The notes beneath the pieces are model-generated. The model saw only the letters and a list, made by a program, of their open reading frames with translations, had not been told where the DNA came from and did not search any database. Below are positions 6,084 through 13,363 of a stretch of 14,164 nucleotides of DNA, piece after piece. Each line of letters begins with the position of its first letter. Positions within the stretch are counted from its first letter, which is position 1. This stretch comes from an uncultured Lachnospiraceae bacterium (lineage in GTDB: Bacteria; Bacillota; Clostridia; Lachnospirales; Lachnospiraceae), in NCBI GenBank assembly GCA_949076555.1, contig CARUOB010000068.1, positions 1 through 14,164 on the forward strand, in the 5' to 3' direction. The translations under genes and the position numbers were made by a program.

Positions 6084-6698
6084 TTATGTAAGTGGAAGAA
6101 TCTGCGCCTGTGCAAAATACGCGGGAAGATGGAAATTCGGTTCAGGTACAGGAATGGGAGCAAAGCTGGCAAAATGCGTCTGCCCTTCGCTCTCTTTTAT
6201 TTTATAAAAATTACAGGTAAATGTGCTGTCGGTGCTTAGCGCAAGACCGGGATAAATGGCGGCAATCACGGACAGGGGAAGGGTCAGCCGGATGCGCCAG
6301 GACTGTTCGTCAATCTGGGCGCGGCAGAGAACATCCTTGCGAAGTTCATCCGATAAAGGAATCCGATTCTGGCGGCTTTCTCCGTAACAGGCCAGCATAG
6401 CGCCGTTTGCGTTCATTTCGAAGTTTAGATAGCAGGGGTCTGGCTGGTCGGGTGTAAAGCAGAAAAAGGCTTCCAGGGCGGAGTCCAGATAGACAGGATC
6501 ATTATCGTTCTGATATGTGCGGCAGGGATCGGTTTCCTGACATTCCATCTCAAGCAGAAGGCCGCTTCCGGGTATATAGCCAAGGCGCCCGGTGGTGACA
6601 GGACGATAGCTGCCTCCCCAGTTAAATTGATCCACCGAAAAAGTGGGACAGCTCGACAAATGTTCTGACGATTTTATGGAAAACACATCATATTTCAT
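6084..6698 (-). CDS. Carbohydrate-binding family 9-like protein
   Basis: A 204-residue protein made almost wholly of one CBM9-like/DOMON beta-sandwich domain. Visible family features are LGYIPGSGLLLEMEC near the N-terminus, the segment DNDPVYLDSALEAFFCF (about 65-81), YLNFEMNANGAMLACYG (about 89-105), and a C-terminal TCNFYKIKESEGQTHFASFAPIPV-type stretch that ends in a conserved His/Pro region. In secreted xylanases such modules bind sugar chain ends, but this protein stands alone and has no signal peptide or catalytic domain, so it would be cytoplasmic. Its role is unknown; sensing or binding a sugar or glycoside is a guess. An AAAGGAGAG site lies 7 nt before the ATG. It diverges from the nucleotidyltransferase gene across a 220-bp intergenic region and could share its control. 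Confidence 0.8.
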   Translation of the reverse strand: MKYDVFSIKSSEHLSSCPTFSVDQFNWGGSYRPVTTGRLGYIPGSGLLLEMECQETDPCRTYQNDNDPVYLDSALEAFFCFTPDQPDPCYLNFEMNANGAMLACYGESRQNRIPLSDELRKDVLCRAQIDEQSWRIRLTLPLSVIAAIYPGLALSTDSTFTCNFYKIKESEGQTHFASFAPIPVPEPNFHLPAYFAQAQILPLT

Positions 6699-6820
6699 AA
6701 TAAATCTCTCCTTTTTTTGAATTGTAAATATATCTTAACAAAGGGCAGTTAAAAACACAAGGGGCAAATCGGATGTGGAGCAGGCGCCTTGTGAGATAAA
6801 AAAAAGGGCCGATTGTGCTA

Positions 6821-6849
6821 TTGTAGATTATGGAAAAGCCATATATACT
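6821..6849 (+). promoter_or_regulatory. Candidate promoter of the nucleotidyltransferase gene
   Basis: TTGTAG (6821-6826) and TATACT (6844-6849) are separated by 17 bp and lie 70 bp before the start codon at 6919. The -10 matches five of six consensus bases, the -35 only three. The rest of the 220-bp gap includes an imperfect inverted repeat (CACAAGG at 6756-6762, CCTTGTG at 6787-6793), which may be an operator or a minus-strand terminator. Confidence 0.4.
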
Positions 6850-6918
6850 TAAAATACAAGTATCAGCAGTGAGCGGTTGAAGGGATAGTGAAATTTCAAA
6901 CAGGAGGGCAGGAGCGTT

Positions 6919-7839
6919 ATGAAGAAACCAATTCTTATTATTATGGCAGCTGGCATGGGAAGCCGTTACGGCGGTTTGAAGCAGATTGACCCGGTGGACG
7001 AGCAGGGGCATATCATTATGGACTTTTCCATATATGATGCGGTGAAAGCAGGATTTGAAAAGGTCATATTTATTATCAAAAAAGAGCTGGAGCAGGACTT
7101 TAAGGAAAAAATCGGAAACCGTATGGAGAAGCGGATTGCGGTGGAATATGTCTATCAGGATATCGCCAATCTGCCGGACGGCTTTGCAGTGCCGGAGGGC
7201 AGGGTAAAACCGTGGGGAACGGCACATGCGGTTCTGTCATGTCTGTCGGCAGTGGACGGTCCTTTTGCGGTGATCAACGCGGACGATTATTACGGACAGC
7301 AGGCGTTCCAGATGATTTATGATTTTCTGGTGAGTCATGACGATACGGATAAGCTGCAGTATACAATGGTCGGATATTTGTTAAAGAACACGATGACAGA
7401 GAACGGCCATGTGGCGCGCGGCGTCTGCCGGATGGATGGGGAAGGAAAGCTGACAGAGATCACAGAGCGGGTCCGCATTGAGAACCATGAGGGCGGGATG
7501 GCCTACACGGAGGACGATGGTGCAACATGGACGTTCCTGCCGGAAGACACGATAGTGTCCATGAATATGTGGGGATTTTCGAAGAGCATGATGGTGGAGA
7601 TTCAGAACAGATTTGCTGATTTTCTGAACAGAAATCTGGAAAATAATCCGTTGAAATGTGAATATTTCCTTCCGTTTGTTGTGGATGAACTGATTCAGGA
7701 GAAAAAGGCAGAGGTGACGGTTTTAGAGTCCAAAGACCGCTGGTACGGCGTTACCTACAAGGAAGATAAGCCGACAGTCGTGAAAGCGATCCAAGCGCTG
7801 AAGGACCAGGGGTTGTATCCGCAGAATCTCTGGGATTGA
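6919..7839 (+). CDS. Sugar-1-phosphate nucleotidyltransferase
   Basis: A 306-residue cytoplasmic enzyme with a Rossmann-like nucleotidyltransferase fold, predicted to join a sugar 1-phosphate and an NTP into an NDP-sugar plus pyrophosphate. Seen in sequence: the N-terminal nucleotide-binding loop MAAGMGSRYGGLKQ (about 9-22), KPWGTAHAV (97-105), and the metal-binding motif NADDYYG (120-126). There is no left-handed beta-helix acyltransferase domain, so it is not a GlmU. Two purine-rich sites (AGGAGG and AGGAG) precede the ATG. The N-acetylhexosamine 1-kinase homologue about 1.3 kb away suggests that its substrate is a hexosamine 1-phosphate and its product a UDP-HexNAc; this is inference, and other hexose 1-phosphates are possible. 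It ends 8 bp from the convergent AraC gene with no visible terminator. Confidence 0.85.
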   Translation: MKKPILIIMAAGMGSRYGGLKQIDPVDEQGHIIMDFSIYDAVKAGFEKVIFIIKKELEQDFKEKIGNRMEKRIAVEYVYQDIANLPDGFAVPEGRVKPWGTAHAVLSCLSAVDGPFAVINADDYYGQQAFQMIYDFLVSHDDTDKLQYTMVGYLLKNTMTENGHVARGVCRMDGEGKLTEITERVRIENHEGGMAYTEDDGATWTFLPEDTIVSMNMWGFSKSMMVEIQNRFADFLNRNLENNPLKCEYFLPFVVDELIQEKKAEVTVLESKDRWYGVTYKEDKPTVVKAIQALKDQGLYPQNLWD

Positions 7840-7847
7840 GCATTTCT

Positions 7848-8753
7848 TTAGCCAGTATGGTCGGACAGCGCTTTGATGGAGGAGGCATATTCGGAGGGAG
7901 TCATCCCTGTAATCTTTTTAAACTGCCTCGAAAAATAGTGGACGGAAGAAAAGCCGATCGCATCCGCAATCTGGGTGAAATTGTACTGGTCCTCCCGGAT
8001 CATCTGTTTGGCCAGATCTATTTTCTTTCTTGAAAAATATTCGATTGCGCCATAGCCGCTCCTGCTTCGAAACAGTTTTTGGAGCTGGGAGCGTCCTATG
8101 GAGTTACTTTTGCAGAGCTGTGCAATGGTCAGCGTTTCACAGATGTGGGATTCCATGTATTCCTCTATCTGTGCAAAGAGAGCGCCGTCTGCTTTCTGTT
8201 TCATGGATTTGACATGGGCGGCGCTGACGGCTGACAAGGGGCGGATCATGTTGCGGCGGATCAACTGGATGAGAAGCTGTTCCAGATAAAGCCGTATCAA
8301 CTGCTCCCCGGCAAACTGCGGATTTTCATTCCGCACCAGTTCTTCCTGATAGGGGTCATCCATACGCCCTGCGAAGGCATGTCTGGCCTCCTGAATGATC
8401 TGTGCCAGAAGAAGCTGCTCCGCCTCATTGACCTGAAGGACTTTTCCGTTGAAGAAGGAAATGGCGGGGGATGTACAGGCAAAGGACATGACGACAAGGT
8501 TAGGCGCGATCAGACCGTTGGAATGCACATCGTGAAATTCGTTGGGTTTATGGAAGATGATATCTCCCTTTTTCAATTTGTGAAATTTTTCACCGGCATA
8601 GACATTCACTTCGCCTTTGTCAACACATAAAAATTCCCAGAAATCATGGGATTCTCCCGGAAAAGAGAAATCGCACATATATTCAAAATAGTGGATGGAA
8701 TAGATCTCTTGTATGGTCAGAACATCCTGAAGCAGAACGCTTTTGTAGCTCAT
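7848..8753 (-). CDS. AraC-family transcriptional regulator with N-terminal cupin domain
   Basis: A 301-residue regulator. The N-terminal half (about 20-95) is a cupin-type sensing domain with HDFWEFLCVDKGEVNVYAGEK-type strands and GDIIFHKPNEFHDV. The C-terminal ~100 residues hold two helix-turn-helix motifs: about 207-228 (TIAQLCKSNSIGRSQLQKLF) and about 257-281 (FTQIADAIGFSSVHYFSRQF), followed by the family signature KKITGMTPSEYA. Such proteins usually sense a sugar or glycoside and control an adjacent sugar-use gene. It diverges from the NahK-like kinase gene, and the intergenic region carries repeated ATAATGCAAA boxes that are good candidate sites. An AAAGGA site lies about 10 nt before the ATG. 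The ligand is unknown; an N-acetylhexosamine or a disaccharide containing it would fit. Confidence 0.93.
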   Translation of the reverse strand: MSYKSVLLQDVLTIQEIYSIHYFEYMCDFSFPGESHDFWEFLCVDKGEVNVYAGEKFHKLKKGDIIFHKPNEFHDVHSNGLIAPNLVVMSFACTSPAISFFNGKVLQVNEAEQLLLAQIIQEARHAFAGRMDDPYQEELVRNENPQFAGEQLIRLYLEQLLIQLIRRNMIRPLSAVSAAHVKSMKQKADGALFAQIEEYMESHICETLTIAQLCKSNSIGRSQLQKLFRSRSGYGAIEYFSRKKIDLAKQMIREDQYNFTQIADAIGFSSVHYFSRQFKKITGMTPSEYASSIKALSDHTG

Positions 8754-9114
8754 AATGGACTTGTCCTTTCAAAAAAGATTAAGCGGATAATGCAAATAAT
8801 AAGTCCTATAATGAACCTATTATAATGCAAATGTGCAAAAGCAGTAAATGGGAAATTTGGACATTTGCGGGGTGTTTTATATAAGATACAATAACTAAAC
8901 GGGAAAAATGAAAAAAATTGGTCAATATTTACGAAGCAAAAAAGGACTGCAATGTAAAAAATATACCACAGAAAATACAAAAAAGCGCAATCAAATATAT
9001 AAAGTATACAATGATGAATCCGATAATGCAAAAAGGACAATGGATAAGACAAAGACATCGGGTGGGTGAACCAATTATAATAAAGACGACAATCAATAGA
9101 TAGGGGGTTTTTGA
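8754..9114. promoter_or_regulatory. Divergent AraC/kinase regulatory region with repeated ATAATGCAAA boxes
   Basis: This A+T-rich 361-bp gap holds ATAATGCAAAT at 8787-8797 and again at 8822-8832 (35 bp apart), and ATAATGCAAA at 9023-9032. An inverted partner ACATTTGC (8861-8868) matches GCAAATGT (8827-8834). A perfect TATAAT on the minus strand (8824-8819) could serve the AraC gene. TATAAG (8880-8885) and TACAAT (8887-8892) are candidate -10 elements for the kinase, both with poor -35 elements, as expected for an activated promoter. A 53-codon Lys-rich open frame (8908-9069) is present but unsupported. The kinase ribosome site AGGGGG is at 9102-9107. Confidence 0.55.
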
Positions 9115-10224
9115 ATGAGCAAAGATAAGGCGGAATTGATACATATTGCGGAGAGATTTGCAATCGAGGGGGAAATTGGGAGTATTGAGCCTCATGGAAA
9201 TGGGCATATAAATGATACGTTTCTTGTGACCTGCCAGCTGGCAGAAGGGGAGACGCGCAGATATATTTTACAGAGAATGAATCAGGAAGTCTTTAAGAAT
9301 CCGAAAGAGCTGATGGAGAACGTTACGGGCGTGACCACTTTTTTACAGAATAAGATCAGGGAAAATGGCGGGGACCCGGAAAGGGAGGCACTGAATGTAA
9401 TCCTGCTCAAGGACGGCGGTTCATACTGGCAGGAGGCGGACAACACGTTCTGGAGGGCTTATCGGTTTGTGGAAGGGGCTGACAGTCTCGATGTGGTGGA
9501 GCGGCCGGAAGAATTTTATGAAAGCGCCGTGGCGTTTGGCCAGTTCCAGAAACTTTTGGCGGATTACCCGGCGGAAAGCCTGCACGAAACCATTCCGAAT
9601 TTCCACAATACCATAGACCGGGTGGAAAAGTTTAAAAAGGCAGTGGAAGCGGATGCTATGAAACGGGCAGCGGATGTTCAGGAAGAGATCCAGTTTGTGC
9701 TGGATCGGGAAGCGGACTGCCATATCCTCTGCGATATGCTGGCGGCCGGTGAAATTCCGCTGAGAGTTACACACAATGATACCAAACTCAACAATATCAT
9801 GCTGGATCATGAGACGGGAAAAGGCATATGTGTGATTGACTTAGATACGGTTATGCCTGGCTCTGCCCTGTATGATTACGGAGATTCGATTCGTTTTGGG
9901 GCGAACACGGGAGCGGAGGATGAGAAAGACCTGTCGAAAATATCCTGCGATCTGGAGCTGTTTGCTTTATACACGAAGGGATTTATTGAGGGCTGCGGCG
10001 GCTCGCTGACAGAGAAAGAGATTCGTATGCTGCCCATGGGTGCAAAACTGATGACGCTGGAGTGTGGCATGCGTTTCCTGACAGATTATTTGGAAGGGGA
10101 TCATTATTTTAAGATCCACCGCCCGGAGCATAACCTGGATCGCACCAGGACACAGTTCTGCATGGTAAAAGACATGGAAGATAAATGGGAAAAAATGCAG
10201 GAGATTGTAGAGAGCTTCCTGTAA
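9115..10224 (+). CDS. nahK: N-acetylhexosamine 1-kinase homologue (NahK-like phosphotransferase)
   Basis: A 369-residue cytoplasmic kinase of the aminoglycoside-phosphotransferase fold. It closely resembles Bifidobacterium NahK, which phosphorylates GlcNAc/GalNAc at C1 with ATP. Shared stretches I recognise are GHINDTFLVT (about 30-39), YILQRMNQEVF (50-60), the catalytic loop RVTHNDTKLNNIMLD (about 217-231, Asp222 as base, Asn226/227), and IDLDTVMPGSALYDYGDSIRFG (about 241-262), whose Asp residues bind Mg-ATP. The C-terminal LTLECGMRFLTDYLEGDHYF and the HNLDRTRTQ segment also match. In bifidobacteria NahK lies next to lacto-N-biose phosphorylase, GalT and GalE. Here there is no phosphorylase, but a nucleotidyltransferase is nearby. 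An AGGGGG site lies 7 nt before the ATG. Control by the divergent AraC protein is likely. Exact sugar specificity is inferred. Confidence 0.88.
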   Translation: MSKDKAELIHIAERFAIEGEIGSIEPHGNGHINDTFLVTCQLAEGETRRYILQRMNQEVFKNPKELMENVTGVTTFLQNKIRENGGDPEREALNVILLKDGGSYWQEADNTFWRAYRFVEGADSLDVVERPEEFYESAVAFGQFQKLLADYPAESLHETIPNFHNTIDRVEKFKKAVEADAMKRAADVQEEIQFVLDREADCHILCDMLAAGEIPLRVTHNDTKLNNIMLDHETGKGICVIDLDTVMPGSALYDYGDSIRFGANTGAEDEKDLSKISCDLELFALYTKGFIEGCGGSLTEKEIRMLPMGAKLMTLECGMRFLTDYLEGDHYFKIHRPEHNLDRTRTQFCMVKDMEDKWEKMQEIVESFL

Positions 10225-10244
10225 CAGATCAAAGAGCGATGAGA

Positions 10245-10292
10245 AGCGGTACGAAACGGATATGTATGTGTCTGTTTCGCACCGCTCTTTTT
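10245..10292 (+). terminator. Intrinsic terminator after the kinase gene
   Basis: Arms AGCGGTACGAAAC (10245-10257) and GTTTCGCACCGCT (10274-10286) pair over 13 positions with one mismatch around a 16-nt loop. CTTTTT (10287-10292) follows directly. It lies 20 bp after the kinase stop codon and 26 bp before the end of the convergent permease gene. Confidence 0.9.
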
Positions 10293-10317
10293 GTTTATAT
10301 GGGCCGGGAAGGTGTTT

Positions 10318-11571
10318 TCAGCGGTGTCTGCGCTTGACGTAAGAGTGAACGGCTAAAACGGCAAACAGCGGAATTTCCACCACATAAACCCCGAGCATCG
10401 CATGGGGCAGCCAGACGGAAAGGGAACCGATATTCCAAAAATCGAAATCCGCGGCGGCATACAGAATGCTGGTCTGTATGCTGACTGCCGATGCGGGCAG
10501 AATACTGTAGATCCGGGTGGCAATCTCCTCGGGCAGCGCCATGTAAACGATAACCGGCAGGATGCAGAACAGAAGCGATGCGAACAGACACGCCGCCATG
10601 TTTTTTAACCGGGAAGAGAGAAACAGGGTAAGGCTCGTTGCGGCAAGCAGGCCAAGCAGACCGGACAGGGCGATGAAGACCTGCATTTGTCCGATATCCA
10701 TGTCCGGCAGACTGACAATCGAAAACAGCATTTGCATGGAAGATTTTGTGCATTCCCAGCCCCAAAGGCTGTTCGATACCAGAAGGTAGACAATGGCGCT
10801 GAGGAGGTATGCTGTTCCGCATATGATAAATGCAGACAAGATCTTAATCCAGCCAAACTTCGCATTTCCGTATTTGGTGCAGCGGTAGATATCGTCCGCT
10901 CCGGTCTGGTAATCGGAAGTAAAGACGGGTGCGGCGATGACGGTACAGAGAAGCAGGATTAAATAGGCGAGAAAATTTTGATACTCCATGGCTTCCGTGC
11001 TGTATCCGGGATAAAACACATACGGTGTCTTAACTTGACTGTATAAGTTAATGGCGGCTTGCTGTGCAGCCGGATGGTATTTTTGTTCCTGCTTCATCAG
11101 TGATACGATACGTTCCCTGCACGCATCGTAATAATTGTCCACTTTTTCCGGATCAATCTCCAGTATGCCCGGTGCAACTCCGGAATTCGGGTTGGCAAAG
11201 GCTTCCCGGACACCACGCACAAGCGGGGCGTAAGGCAGGATTTCGTTTTCGTAAACGTCGTCGGGCAGATCGTAGGAAGACTCTACGCCGTATTTGGTCA
11301 GGCATGCCTGATAATTTTCCAAAGCCTGCCGTACTTTTTCGGGCGTGACGGTTCCTGTGATAGCCGCCTGCACTTTCTTTTTATGGGCAATGCCCTCCAG
11401 CCCGTCTATTTCTACTCTGTTTCCCTGCGCATCCGTGTAGTTGAAACTGCTGGAGGGAAAAGTGATGGGGAGCCATGCCATCAACAAGGTCAAAAGCAGG
11501 GCGGCGGACAGCAGAATCAGAGTCAGTCTTGTTTTCAGGATTCTTTTCAGTTCCACTTTTAATAAACGCAT
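10318..11571 (-). CDS. ABC-2 type permease with large external domain
   Basis: A 417-residue membrane protein. The first membrane helix (about 16-36) is followed by a ~170-residue hydrophilic, probably external, segment (about 37-205) with Gly/Asn/Asp-rich and charged stretches. A bundle of about five further helices fills the C-terminal half and ends in the basic tail SYVKRRHR. The segment TSDYQTGADDIYRCTKYG after the second helix is the cytoplasmic coupling-type motif of ABC-2 permeases. It is the last gene of the sigma/ABC operon, starting 1 nt after the ATPase stop codon. The GGAGG site lies inside the end of the ATPase gene, so the two are coupled. The external domain suggests envelope-stress sensing or lipid/peptide handling. 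Substrate is unknown. Confidence 0.85.
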   Translation of the reverse strand: MRLLKVELKRILKTRLTLILLSAALLLTLLMAWLPITFPSSSFNYTDAQGNRVEIDGLEGIAHKKKVQAAITGTVTPEKVRQALENYQACLTKYGVESSYDLPDDVYENEILPYAPLVRGVREAFANPNSGVAPGILEIDPEKVDNYYDACRERIVSLMKQEQKYHPAAQQAAINLYSQVKTPYVFYPGYSTEAMEYQNFLAYLILLLCTVIAAPVFTSDYQTGADDIYRCTKYGNAKFGWIKILSAFIICGTAYLLSAIVYLLVSNSLWGWECTKSSMQMLFSIVSLPDMDIGQMQVFIALSGLLGLLAATSLTLFLSSRLKNMAACLFASLLFCILPVIVYMALPEEIATRIYSILPASAVSIQTSILYAAADFDFWNIGSLSVWLPHAMLGVYVVEIPLFAVLAVHSYVKRRHR

Positions 11572-11572
11572 G

Positions 11573-12457
11573 TCAGTTACCTCCTGTAACGGTTTTCTGT
11601 GGAAACAGCCATAAATATAAATCTTCCAGATGGGGCGCTGCGGGTTCGGAATCTTCGGTGTAAGGCGTTTCGGCGAGATAGCGGATGGATATCCGTCCGT
11701 TGTCCTCGTTGCGGAGATTGACGATTTGCAGCCGTTGTTCGTATTCAGAAAGGCGGTTCATCGGAATCTGTGCAGTCCATACTTTTCCGGCAACCAGCTT
11801 TACCAGTTCTTCTGTCGTTCCCTGCGCGAGAAGTTTTCCGCCCTTCATAACCGCGTTTTGGGTGGCGATATATTCCACGTCGGAGACAATGTGGGTGGAA
11901 ATCAGCACGATGCGGTCGTGGGCAAACTCGGAGAGCAGGTTGCGGAAACGGACTCTCTCCCCGGGGTCAAGCCCGCTGGTCGGTTCGTCCAGAATCAGTA
12001 TCTCTGGCTCGTTTAGGAGCGCCTGCGCAATGCCGACCCGGCGTTTCATGCCCCCGGACAGCTTGTTTATTTTTTTGTTTTTCACATGGGACAGGGTCAT
12101 CTGCTCAAGCAGCTCGCCGATTCTTCGCTTACTGTCCCTGTCCGAAAGCCCTTTTAAGACCGCCACATATTCCAGATAGTCTTTTACGGTAAATTCGGGA
12201 TAAAAGCCAAAATCCTGCGGCAGGTAGCCGAACACATCCCGGTAGCTTTCTTTCAGGTCATGGATGGGAATGCCGTCGTAAAGAATCTGCCCGGAGGAAG
12301 GATTCATAATGCCGGCGATCATGCGCATAAGCGTGGTTTTGCCTGCGCCGTTTGCACCGAGAAGCCCCCATACGCCGGGCGTAATCTGCAGGGAAACGTC
12401 GTCCACGGCAGTCAAATCTTTAAAATGTTTCGAAAGGTGTTCCATACATAATTCCAT
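11573..12457 (-). CDS. ABC transporter ATP-binding protein
   Basis: A 294-residue nucleotide-binding subunit. Walker A is GANGAGKT (34-41), the Q-loop is YLPQDFG (Q81), the signature LSGGMKRR (133-140), Walker B ILILDEP (153-159), and the H-loop STHIVSD (H189). The C-terminal ~75 residues are an accessory domain with no motif I recognise. The frame is open to an ATG at 12484, but that codon has no ribosome site, whereas GGAG lies 6 nt before the ATG at 12457; the shorter start is preferred. It follows the six-helix protein gene by 93 bp and precedes the permease gene by 1 bp, so it is most likely that permease's energy-coupling partner. The family includes exporters for drugs, peptides and lipids; no substrate can be assigned. 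Confidence 0.9.
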   Translation of the reverse strand: MELCMEHLSKHFKDLTAVDDVSLQITPGVWGLLGANGAGKTTLMRMIAGIMNPSSGQILYDGIPIHDLKESYRDVFGYLPQDFGFYPEFTVKDYLEYVAVLKGLSDRDSKRRIGELLEQMTLSHVKNKKINKLSGGMKRRVGIAQALLNEPEILILDEPTSGLDPGERVRFRNLLSEFAHDRIVLISTHIVSDVEYIATQNAVMKGGKLLAQGTTEELVKLVAGKVWTAQIPMNRLSEYEQRLQIVNLRNEDNGRISIRYLAETPYTEDSEPAAPHLEDLYLWLFPQKTVTGGN

Positions 12458-12550
12458 TGCAATCTCCGTTCCGGGGCATGACACGATGCGCTGCCGATTT
12501 CCGGCTGTAAAACAACAATCCGCGCACCGTGGAAAAGTCCCTGATTCTCG

Positions 12551-13363
12551 TTAAAATGAAATAAGCTGCATTTCCTCATACGAGGAAAATTTTATGATAT
12601 AGCGGAACTGGTATGCGCAAAAGGCAAAGAGCAAAACGCATAGGATAATCCGAACCGCTGAAAAGGCCGGGTGAAACAATAGCGCGCACTGCAAGGGAAG
12701 ACTGGCAAATACCAAAATTAAAGCGGAGCAGAAGAGAAGGCTTCCAGCGAGAAACCGGCCGGGAGGAAAATGCCCCAACATAAACAGGCAGCCGCTTCCT
12801 GAAAGAAGGAACGGCAGGCACAGATAAATGACAGCACTGTCGGCAGACAAAGAAGTTTTTGCCAGTGCGGTGAGTAAAATGCCGCCCAGCAGGGAAAGGT
12901 CTCCGATGCCAATGACAATCAGCCTTGCCAGCAGCAGTTTTATCAGCGAAAAGTGTGTCGTCGTCTCGAGTTCCTGCATTTGCCAGCGGATAGAGCGGTA
13001 GAGCAGAGGCAGCGCCGTCATCACCACCATGATTGACAGGCAAAACAGCAGCTTTGCCAGACGCAGGGGGCTTTTCAGATAGTCGGAAAGGTCGGAGAGA
13101 ACCCCGTAAACCGACAGAAGGAAAACAGCCTGAAAGCCCCAGAGTTTCCAGCCGATCAAAGGTATTTGCTTCACCAAAAAGCGGGTGAGGGAAATGCGCT
13201 TCCGGTTCTGCTTTTGAAATACTTCTTTTCTGGAAAGTAAAATCGTGGTACGCAAATGGATGTCATTGACTGCCAAAGAGGTCTGATGGAGCGAGTGCGT
13301 TAATTTTTGCTCCAAATGCATTTCCCTTTCCGGCATGCCGCTTTCAGGCCGTTTATTTTTCAT
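12551..13363 (-). CDS. Six-helix membrane protein of unknown function, sigma-factor neighbour
   Basis: A 270-residue protein with a charged cytoplasmic-type N-terminus of ~65 residues (many Lys, Arg, Glu, His) followed by about six hydrophobic segments (roughly 68-90, 103-122, 146-168, 176-197, 204-222 and 235-255). Its ATG overlaps the sigma factor stop codon (ATGA), with AGGAGG 7 nt upstream, so the two are translationally coupled. That is the position at which ECF operons encode the anti-sigma factor. It has no HxxxCxxC zinc motif or other anti-sigma domain that I recognise, so an anti-sigma role is inferred from position and topology only. It could instead be a membrane component of the adjacent transporter. 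I do not recognise a named family. Confidence 0.75.
   Translation of the reverse strand: MKNKRPESGMPEREMHLEQKLTHSLHQTSLAVNDIHLRTTILLSRKEVFQKQNRKRISLTRFLVKQIPLIGWKLWGFQAVFLLSVYGVLSDLSDYLKSPLRLAKLLFCLSIMVVMTALPLLYRSIRWQMQELETTTHFSLIKLLLARLIVIGIGDLSLLGGILLTALAKTSLSADSAVIYLCLPFLLSGSGCLFMLGHFPPGRFLAGSLLFCSALILVFASLPLQCALLFHPAFSAVRIILCVLLFAFCAYQFRYIIKFSSYEEMQLISF

Noticed and set aside
6688..7227. 179-codon minus-strand open frame
   Set aside because: It lies antisense to the start of the nucleotidyltransferase gene and its promoter region, has no ribosome site and resembles no family.
8750..9163. Minus-strand open frame across the AraC/kinase gap
   Set aside because: It covers an A+T-rich regulatory region, overlaps the kinase start, and gives a low-complexity Phe/Ile/Leu-rich product without a ribosome site.
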